Source of the DNA: SIAJ01 sp036266155
GTDB taxonomy: Bacteria > Planctomycetota > Planctomycetia > Gemmatales > Gemmataceae
Reading direction: 5' to 3'
Assembly: GCA_036266155.1 (NCBI GenBank)
Contig: DATANR010000425.1
Location: 1-9,724, forward strand
Length of the DNA stretch: 9,724 nt
Notes under the pieces: generated by a model
The model's input: the letters and a program-made list of their open reading frames with translations, nothing else
Told to the model about the DNA's origin: nothing
Database searches by the model: none
Part shown: piece after piece, positions 1-9,724 of the stretch
Numbering within the stretch: the first letter of the stretch is position 1
How the letters are laid out: every line of letters starts with the position of its first letter
Translations under genes and position numbers: made by a program

Positions 1-1
1 T

Positions 2-58
2 TACTCGACGCTGGCGTGGGCGCTGCTGAGCAGTGCGGAGTTTGTGAACAATCATTGA
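2..58 (+). CDS. C-terminal end of a gene entering from the left, probably a PSCyt2/PSD1 (DUF1549/DUF1553) protein
   Basis: Only the last 18 codons and a TGA stop at 56-58 are present. The readable tail is YSTLAWALLSSAEFVNNH. A C-terminus of the form 'WALLNSxEFxxNH' is typical of planctomycete DUF1549/DUF1553 proteins. In these genomes such a gene commonly lies directly upstream of a DUF1501 gene, which is what follows here after 47 bases. The call therefore rests on a short tail plus context; no domain is visible. Another exported planctomycete protein cannot be excluded. The sequence left of the window would settle it. Confidence 0.5.
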   Translation, partial: YSTLAWALLSSAEFVNNH

Positions 59-67
59 GCTAAAACT

Positions 68-87
68 TTCTCGGCGAGCGCCGAGAA
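68..87 (+). other. Small inverted repeat in the leader between the upstream stop and the DUF1501 gene
   Basis: Bases 68-75 (TTCTCGGC) and 80-87 (GCCGAGAA) form a perfect 8-bp stem with a 4-base loop, GAGC. It starts 10 bases after the upstream stop codon and ends 6 bases before the ribosome-binding site GGGAG (94-98). No T-run follows, so it is not a standard intrinsic terminator. It could be an mRNA-processing or stability hairpin inside an operon, or a chance structure in GC-rich DNA. Confidence 0.3.
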
Positions 88-105
88 GTATCCGGGAGCC
101 TCACG

Positions 106-1368
106 ATGTTCGGCCTCAACAATCCTCTTGCCTCCCGCCGCGACCTGCTGCGCCTCGCCGCCGCCGGCTTCGCTGCCCAGTGTGCCGCGCCGTGGTTCAA
201 CGTGCTCGCCGCACGGGCCGCGAACGTCGAAGCGACCGGCGTCAAGCCGAAGTCGTGCATCCTTGTGTGGATGATCGGCGGGCCGCCGCAGACATTGACC
301 TGGGACATCAAGTCGCACAGCCCGTTCAAGGCAATTCAAACCGCCGCGCCGGGCGTGCAGATCAGCGAGAATTTCGCCAAGACCGCGAAGGTCATGAAAG
401 ACGTCTCGCTCATCCGCGGCATGCGCACGGCCGACTCGAATCACGGCAGCGCTCGCTACCTGATGCACACCGGCTTCCGCAAGGGGCAGAACGCTGTCAC
501 CCATCCGACGCTCGGCTCGATCGTCGCCAAGCAACTCGGCGATCCGGCGTCCGATTTGCCGAACTTTATCTCGGTCGGCAGTCCGCAGTTCGTCGGCTAC
601 GGGGCCGGTCATCTGGGGCCGAAGTTCGCGCCCATTCGCGTGGACGACCTCGGCACTGGGCTCACAGATTTGAAACCACACGGATCGCTCGCCGAGTTCG
701 ACACGAAGCGCAGTTTGCTCGATGAGATGAACGCCGCGTTCCTGACCGATCACATGGCCACGTCGGTTCAGGCCCATCAAGTGACGATCGATCGGGCCAG
801 CCGGCTGATGCACACGCCGAAGACCAAGGCTTTCGATCTCTCCGCTGAGCCGGCCAAGGTGAAAGAGGAATATGGATCGTCGCGTCTGGGACAATCGATG
901 ATGCTCGCCCGCCGGCTCGTTGAGTCGGGCGTGAAATTTGTAGAGGTGCGTCAAGGCGGTTGGGACGTGCACAAGAACACAGCTCCGACAACCAAGAAGC
1001 TGAGCGAAGAATTCGACACGCCGTTTGCGGCCCTGATCGCCGACCTGAAAACGCGTGGTATGCTCGACTCAACGCTCGTCATCGCGATGGGAGAGTTCGG
1101 CCGCAATCCCGCGAATGGGTCGAACCACTTCAGCCGGGCATGGACGACGGTCCTCGCGGGCGGTGGTTTGAAGAACGGCCAGGCGATCGGCGACACGGGC
1201 GGCAGCGGCGGAACAGTGGAAAAACACCCGACGGCGCCCGGCGATTTCATGGCGACCGTGTGCAAGGCGCTCGGAATCGACTACACCAAGGAATGGCAGA
1301 CCGGGGCCGGCCGGCCGGTGCCGATGGTGACGAAAGGCGCTGTGCCGGTCGCTGAGTTGTTCGGCTGA
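106..1368 (+). CDS. Tat-exported DUF1501 family protein (short form, 420 aa)
   Basis: DUF1501 proteins are exported proteins related to the alkaline phosphatase/sulfatase superfamily; their substrate is unknown to me. The N-terminus has a twin-arginine signal, S10-R-R-D-L-L15, followed by an Ala-rich hydrophobic stretch and a likely cleavage site near A36-R-A38, so the protein is probably exported folded. Family landmarks in order are GGPPQTLTWD (58-67), NHG (112-114), the helix SRLGQSMMLARRL (259-271), GGWDVH (284-289), MGEFGR (328-333) and LAGGG (350-354). The Asp/His residues in these motifs are candidate metal ligands by analogy with the superfamily. The usual GRDHW-type motif after GEFGR reads GSNHF here (338-342). 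The ATG at 106 is preceded by GGGAG at 94-98, a 7-base spacing. The next gene starts 25 bases downstream, suggesting co-transcription. Family assignment is confident; function is not. Confidence 0.92.
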   Translation: MFGLNNPLASRRDLLRLAAAGFAAQCAAPWFNVLAARAANVEATGVKPKSCILVWMIGGPPQTLTWDIKSHSPFKAIQTAAPGVQISENFAKTAKVMKDVSLIRGMRTADSNHGSARYLMHTGFRKGQNAVTHPTLGSIVAKQLGDPASDLPNFISVGSPQFVGYGAGHLGPKFAPIRVDDLGTGLTDLKPHGSLAEFDTKRSLLDEMNAAFLTDHMATSVQAHQVTIDRASRLMHTPKTKAFDLSAEPAKVKEEYGSSRLGQSMMLARRLVESGVKFVEVRQGGWDVHKNTAPTTKKLSEEFDTPFAALIADLKTRGMLDSTLVIAMGEFGRNPANGSNHFSRAWTTVLAGGGLKNGQAIGDTGGSGGTVEKHPTAPGDFMATVCKALGIDYTKEWQTGAGRPVPMVTKGAVPVAELFG

Positions 1369-1393
1369 TCGCGTTTGCCGGGGAGAGGACATC

Positions 1394-2176
1394 ATGCCAG
1401 CACGCCCGATTCGCCAGGCCGCGCCGTTGCCGATGCCCTTGCCGGCCTTCGAGCCGCTGGCACGACCGCGCCGCGCCAATTGGAAATGGGCGTTTCGCGC
1501 CGTGTTTGGACTAATGATGATCCTCGGCTTCGAAGTCGGCTTCAAAGCCGGCACATCGAAGCCGACGCAGCCCAAGAAGCCGGTTGCAATCGCACAGAAC
1601 AAGCCGACTAAACCCATCTCGAAGCCGGACCCTGATCCGCCAATCAACGATCCCGAAGCGACGCCGAAGCCGAAGACGCCGGAGCTGAAGGAACCCAAAG
1701 AGACCCAACCGAAGATGCCGGATCCGAAGGAGCCGGAAACCAAGGTCACGCCGGAGCCGCCGCCCGAACCGAAGATGGAGAAGAAGACGGAGCCGAAGAC
1801 TGAACCAAAGATGGAAGCGAAAGTCGATCCGAAGACGCCGCCAAAGACCGAACCCAAGATGGAAGCGAAGAAGCCGCTTGTGCCCCCGAAGGCTGGGATG
1901 GAGGTCACGTTCTCCAGAGTGGTCAACATCTTCAAGGACAAGTGCGTCAACTGTCACGGCGGTGCGTCAAAGAAGGCTGAGTTGGACGTGCGCAGCGCCA
2001 AGGAAGCCATCAAAGGCGGCGAGAGCGGCGCCGGCATCGTGCCGGGCGACCCGGCTGGTAGCCTGATCTGGCAATCAATTGATACAGGCACGATGCCGCC
2101 CAAGGGCAAGCCGCAACTGACGGCCGACGAAAAGAAGCTCATCAAGGACTGGATCGCTGGCGGGGCGAAGCCGTAG
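1394..2176 (+). CDS. Membrane-anchored mono-haem c-type cytochrome (PSCyt1-like) with Lys/Pro/Glu-rich spacer
   Basis: This is probably an electron-transfer protein held at the inner membrane with its haem domain in the periplasm. Residues 1-30 are Pro/Arg-rich and likely cytoplasmic. Residues 31-50 form one hydrophobic segment. Residues 51-168 are a low-complexity linker built of KPEPK/TEPK units, containing KTEPKMEAK twice (135-143 and 151-159). Residues 170-260 form a PSCyt1-like cytochrome domain with haem motif C184-V-N-C187-H188. A probable distal ligand is M234, in the TMPPKGK context, and the domain ends with the family-typical KDWIAGGAKP. The start is supported by GGGAGAGG at 1381-1388, 5 bases before the ATG; an in-frame ATG at 1433 would lack this. 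It follows the DUF1501 gene by 25 bases and is the last gene before a convergent gap. The long linker recalls TonB, but no TonB C-terminal domain is present. Cytochrome assignment is strong; partner and pathway are unknown. Confidence 0.88.
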   Translation: MPARPIRQAAPLPMPLPAFEPLARPRRANWKWAFRAVFGLMMILGFEVGFKAGTSKPTQPKKPVAIAQNKPTKPISKPDPDPPINDPEATPKPKTPELKEPKETQPKMPDPKEPETKVTPEPPPEPKMEKKTEPKTEPKMEAKVDPKTPPKTEPKMEAKKPLVPPKAGMEVTFSRVVNIFKDKCVNCHGGASKKAELDVRSAKEAIKGGESGAGIVPGDPAGSLIWQSIDTGTMPPKGKPQLTADEKKLIKDWIAGGAKP

Positions 2177-2383
2177 CCGATCCATTAATCAAACGGTCGG
2201 GCATCTGTCAGACGGCAGAGATGGTCAGAAGAGATGGCCAAACACATACCAGGGTTGGCCATCTCTGATCGTCGAAACTGCACTTAAAGAAGTGTGCAAT
2301 CGACGGTTATGACAAAAAAATCCATTTTCAATTCTAGCGCCAAAGCCGAGAAAACGGTGCGGATTTGATGGCTCTTCACCTAC
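2177..2383. other. Convergent intergenic region, no gene seen
   Basis: These 207 bases separate two converging operons and are more AT-rich than the flanking genes. Besides the 12-bp inverted repeat at 2230-2266, there is a second, imperfect hairpin. CGTCGA (2270-2275) pairs with TCGACG (2300-2305), and inside it TGCAC (2279-2283) pairs with GTGCA (2294-2298). An A-run follows at 2314-2320. I see no credible reading frame or promoter for either flanking gene here. Confidence 0.6.
2230..2266. terminator. Perfect 12-bp inverted repeat between convergent genes, possible bidirectional terminator
   Basis: AGAGATGGCCAA (2230-2241) is the exact reverse complement of TTGGCCATCTCT (2255-2266), with a 13-base loop. 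It lies 54 bases beyond the stop of the plus-strand cytochrome gene and about 117 bases beyond the stop of the minus-strand DUF1501 gene. That position suits a shared terminator. Neither side has a clear T-run, so it is not a textbook Rho-independent terminator. An imperfect copy of the left arm, AGAGATGGTCA, sits just upstream at 2217-2227 and could pair with the same right arm. Confidence 0.45.
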
Positions 2384-3802
<1,419 letters not shown>

Positions 3803-3805
3803 TGT

Positions 3806-6139
3806 TCAATTCCGGCTCGTCGTTTCATTCAGATTTAACAGCGCGCGACACACGCCCGTCCAGGCCGCCAGTTCCGCCACATCAATATCTTTCGGCGCCG
3901 GCACCAGGCCGATCTTGATAACCGCCTCCGCCGCCTTCGCGTCCGACTTGTAGAGCGTGCGGTTCTTTTCCAACACCTTCGCCAAAATGCCTTGCTCGAC
4001 TTCGTCCGGCCGGCGGCTCGTTGCTTCGCGGAATAACCACGCAATCCGCTCGGCGTCGGTCTTGCCGCCATCGGTTAAGCCGCGGGCCGCGAAGGAGCGA
4101 GCGGCTTCCAGGAACGTCGGATCGTTGAGCAGCACCAAGGCCGCGAGGGGCGTATTCGAGCGCGGCCGCTGGGCGGTGCATTCCTCACGCGTCGGAGCGT
4201 CGAATGCGCGCAGCATCGGATGCAGGTACTGCCGTTGCCAGTGTGTATAGACGCCGCGTCGATATTGTCGGGCGTCCTTGTCGCTGACGTATTCACGCTT
4301 TGGGAAATTTAGATGCTTATAGAACCCGGCCGGTTGATACGGGTGGCCAGTCGAGCCGCCAACGTCGAGAACGAGCAAGCCACCGACGGACAATGCGTTG
4401 TCGCGGATCATCTCCGCCGCGAGGCGATAGCGCGATTGCCGGGCATAAAGCCGATTCTCCGGATCCTTGTGGTGCAGCGCCGACGTCTCTGTCGACGATT
4501 GCCGATAGGCCCGGCTCATGACGATGAGCTTCACCACGTGCTTGACGTCCCAGCCGCTTGCAACGAATTCGACGGCGAGGTTGTCGAGCAACTCCGGATG
4601 CACCGGCGGCTCGCCTTGCCCGCCGAAGTCGTCCAGGCTCTTGGCGAGACCAATGCCGAAGAATAGGTACCAAAGGCGATTGACAAACACGCGAGCGGTC
4701 AAGCCGCCGGCCCCGCCCTTCGCGTCGGTCAGCCAATTGGCGAGGTCGAGCCGCGTCGCTCGCTTGTCGCCGGGGAGCTTGCCGAGGAACGCCGGGATCG
4801 CGGGGTTGACGATCTCGCCCGTGTCATCCAACCAGTTGCCACGCGGCAACATGCGAACGGTTCGCGGCGCGATGGACTGTGTGACCATGACAAGGCGCGT
4901 TCCTTTCTTGAGCGCGTCACGCTCCTTGATCAAGCCGTCACGCTCGGCCTTGGCCGCGTCGCCTTGCTTCTCCAATTCGGCGATACGCTTGTCGAGTGCA
5001 TCGAGTCGCTCACGCTCAGGCCGCGTCGGAATCGCAACCTCCGGCCGGCGAACGGTCGGCGTCGTGTCCTTGCCGCCACCCCGGAGGTGATTCTCCTCGT
5101 CAACGTCTGCGAAGAACGCGGCGAGCGAATAGAAATCCTTCGCCGTGTACGGGTCGAACTTATGGTTGTGGCACTGAGCGCAGCCGACGGTCGCTCCCAT
5201 CCAGACGGCCGACAAATTGCGCACGCGGTCGGCCTGGTAGATGGCCAGGTATTCCTTGGCCTGCACGCCGCCTTCGTGCGACGTTTGCAGGAGCCGGTTG
5301 TAGCACGTCGCGATCTTCTGATCCGGCCCGCTGTCGGGCAGCAGGTCGCCGGCAAGTTGCTCGCGGGTGAAGCGATCGAATTTCAGGTTCAAATTGAACG
5401 CGTCAATCACGTAATCGCGATAGGGGGACGCGTGATGTTCCTGGTCACCGTGATAGCCGACCGTGTCGGCATAGCGCACCAGGTCGAGCCAGTAGGCGGC
5501 CATGAGTTCGCCATAGTGTTCGCTGGCGAGTAGTTGGTCGACGACCTTTTCGATTGCCTTCGGATCCTTGTTGGCCACGAAGGCATCGACCTGCGCTGGC
5601 GTGGGCGGCAAGCCGATGAGGTCGAAGGATAGCCGCCGAAGGAGCGTCACGCGGTCGGCGTCCGGCGACGGGGCAAGTCCTTCCTTCTGCAATCGTGCCA
5701 GCAGAAACTGATCGATCCATCCGGCCGACCACTCGCTCTTCATCGTCGGAATCGCATTGCGGATCGGCGGCACATACGCCCACGGGGCCGACCACTTGGC
5801 CCCTTCCTTGATCCAGCGCGTGAGGACGTCGATTTCGCCGGCCGTGAGCGGCTTGTTCGCCTTTTTGGGCGGCATGCGCTCGGTTTCGTCATTCGCGGTG
5901 ATCTTGGCAACGAGTTCGCTCGCCTCCGGCTTGCTCGCGACAATTGCGTGCGTGCCATCGCGGTCGGCCTTGGCATCCTTTTCAACATCAAGGCGCAGCT
6001 TCGCCGCCCGGTGTTTCTCGTCCGGCCCGTGGCAGGCGTAACACTTGTCCGACAAGATCGGCCGCACGTCGCGGTTGAAGTCGACCGGTTCAGCGGCAAA
6101 TGCCGAGGCCGGGATCAGCAGAAGGGAAAGGAGTCGCAT
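3806..6139 (-). CDS. Exported di-haem PSCyt1-PSCyt2(DUF1549)-PSD1(DUF1553) protein, 777 aa
   Basis: This is a large extracytoplasmic cytochrome-like protein of a planctomycete-expanded family whose reaction is not established. A short Sec signal covers residues 1-16 (MRLLSLLLIPASAFA, cleavage near A15/A16). A PSCyt1 domain follows, with haem motif C33-Y-A-C36-H37 and a candidate distal Met in RMPPKK (M89). PSCyt2/DUF1549 runs from about 141 to 345 and contains LSFDLIGLPPTP (170-181), YWLDLVRYADT (216-226) and a second haem motif, C320-A-Q-C323-H324, followed by NHKFDP. Residues about 375-412 are charged and heptad-like, a probable coiled coil. PSD1/DUF1553 fills roughly 465-720, with LTARVFVNRLW (480-490), SRAYRQSS (542-549), FDAPTREEC (646-654) and SNTPLAALVLLND (661-673). 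Two CxxCH motifs imply two covalent haems. It leads an operon with the DUF1501 gene, 3 bases downstream. Only a weak GGA precedes the start at 6139. Family assignment is confident; function is inferred. Confidence 0.95.
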   Translation of the reverse strand: MRLLSLLLIPASAFAAEPVDFNRDVRPILSDKCYACHGPDEKHRAAKLRLDVEKDAKADRDGTHAIVASKPEASELVAKITANDETERMPPKKANKPLTAGEIDVLTRWIKEGAKWSAPWAYVPPIRNAIPTMKSEWSAGWIDQFLLARLQKEGLAPSPDADRVTLLRRLSFDLIGLPPTPAQVDAFVANKDPKAIEKVVDQLLASEHYGELMAAYWLDLVRYADTVGYHGDQEHHASPYRDYVIDAFNLNLKFDRFTREQLAGDLLPDSGPDQKIATCYNRLLQTSHEGGVQAKEYLAIYQADRVRNLSAVWMGATVGCAQCHNHKFDPYTAKDFYSLAAFFADVDEENHLRGGGKDTTPTVRRPEVAIPTRPERERLDALDKRIAELEKQGDAAKAERDGLIKERDALKKGTRLVMVTQSIAPRTVRMLPRGNWLDDTGEIVNPAIPAFLGKLPGDKRATRLDLANWLTDAKGGAGGLTARVFVNRLWYLFFGIGLAKSLDDFGGQGEPPVHPELLDNLAVEFVASGWDVKHVVKLIVMSRAYRQSSTETSALHHKDPENRLYARQSRYRLAAEMIRDNALSVGGLLVLDVGGSTGHPYQPAGFYKHLNFPKREYVSDKDARQYRRGVYTHWQRQYLHPMLRAFDAPTREECTAQRPRSNTPLAALVLLNDPTFLEAARSFAARGLTDGGKTDAERIAWLFREATSRRPDEVEQGILAKVLEKNRTLYKSDAKAAEAVIKIGLVPAPKDIDVAELAAWTGVCRALLNLNETTSRN

Positions 6140-6298
6140 GTCGACGTCCGGCGGGAGCGCGAGGAGCAGGTGGAGATTATCCTACGCGCGAGCCGACCAA
6201 AATCGGCGAGACTTCGCGGCGATGCGCAGGTACATTAACCATACCCGCCAACCGCCCACCTTCGCGCCTCACCCGTGATCTCCGCACGAGGCTCGCGC
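6140..6298. promoter_or_regulatory. Divergent intergenic region, probable promoters for both PSCyt genes
   Basis: The two large PSCyt paralogues are transcribed away from each other, so promoters for both should lie in these roughly 160 bases. On the minus strand, GATAAT (reverse complement of 6176-6181) matches the -10 consensus at 5 of 6 bases and lies 36 bases from the start at 6139; no good -35 box is seen. On the plus strand, TACATT (6231-6236) is a weak -10 candidate. A small stem, GCCGA (6192-6196) with TCGGC (6203-6207), lies between them. GAGG at 6288-6291 is the likely ribosome-binding site for the plus-strand gene. The promoter boxes are tentative. Confidence 0.3.
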
Positions 6299-9709
<3,411 letters not shown>

Positions 9710-9724
9710 AGGCGAGCGGAGCGG

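Noticed and set aside
52..972. Long minus-strand frame of 306 residues opposite the first DUF1501 gene.
   Set aside because: It is a GC-rich shadow frame with Arg/His/Ala-heavy composition and no recognisable motif. The opposite strand encodes a full DUF1501 protein.
1069..1950. A 293-residue minus-strand reading frame rich in Gly, Ser, Phe and Val with regular 'GSVFGS'-like repeats, resembling a repetitive surface protein.
   Set aside because: It lies antisense to the Lys/Pro/Glu spacer of the cytochrome gene. The repeats are the complement of AAG, CCG and GAA codons. It has no ribosome-binding site, and the plus frame has clear domains.
1394..2176. The idea that the 260-residue protein is a TonB energy transducer.
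   Set aside because: The helix and spacer look alike, but the C-terminus has a CxxCH haem motif and a distal-Met context instead of the TonB fold.
2270..2320. Second hairpin with a following A-run as an intrinsic terminator.
   Set aside because: The run is A on the plus strand, and on the minus strand the T-run precedes the stem rather than following it. The stem is also interrupted, so it does not fit a terminator in either direction.
6275..6298. A GTG start at 6275 adding eight residues to the large plus-strand protein.
   Set aside because: The extension (MISARGSR) would precede a normal signal peptide and has no ribosome-binding site. The ATG at 6299 has GAGG 7 bases upstream.

Overview
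The window looks like a chromosomal segment of a GC-rich planctomycete, most likely a member of the Gemmatales/Gemmataceae. That placement rests on the gene content. Every complete gene belongs to one of the families that are strongly expanded in Planctomycetota: DUF1501 proteins, and the PSCyt1, PSCyt2 (DUF1549) and PSD1 (DUF1553) cytochrome-type proteins. The codon choice is GC-rich throughout. No rRNA, tRNA, CRISPR array, transposase or integrase is visible.

Layout, left to right. (1) Positions 2-58 hold the last 18 codons of a gene running in from the left on the plus strand. Its C-terminus resembles the end of a PSCyt2/PSD1 protein. (2) Downstream on the plus strand come a Tat-exported DUF1501 protein (106-1368) and, 25 bases later, a membrane-anchored mono-haem cytochrome (1394-2176) with a long Lys/Pro/Glu linker. 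These probably form one operon. (3) A convergent intergenic gap (2177-2383) contains a perfect 12-bp inverted repeat that could end transcription from both sides. (4) On the minus strand, a di-haem PSCyt1-PSCyt2-PSD1 protein (6139-3806) is followed after 3 bases by a second Tat-exported DUF1501 protein (3802-2384), a tightly coupled pair. (5) A divergent gap of about 160 bases (6140-6298) separates this pair from a plus-strand PSCyt1-PSCyt2-PSD1 paralogue (6299-9709), which is larger because it carries a discoidin-like F5/8 type C module. The window ends 15 bases after its stop codon.

How the genes fit together: all the products appear to act outside the cytoplasm. The DUF1501 proteins carry twin-arginine signals and so probably leave the cell folded. 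The large cytochrome-type proteins carry Sec signals, as haem attachment outside the membrane requires. The small cytochrome is tethered by one N-terminal membrane helix. Pairing of a PSCyt2/PSD1 protein with a DUF1501 protein is the recurrent planctomycete arrangement. The window therefore contains at least two, probably three, copies of this unit in under 10 kb, in different orientations. The biochemical role of these families is not, to my knowledge, firmly established. A periplasmic or cell-surface redox complex, possibly linked to glycan use, is an inference from haem motifs, export signals and the carbohydrate-binding-like module. The two most unusual items are the cytochrome with a TonB-like linker and the F5/8 module apparently nested inside another beta-rich domain.
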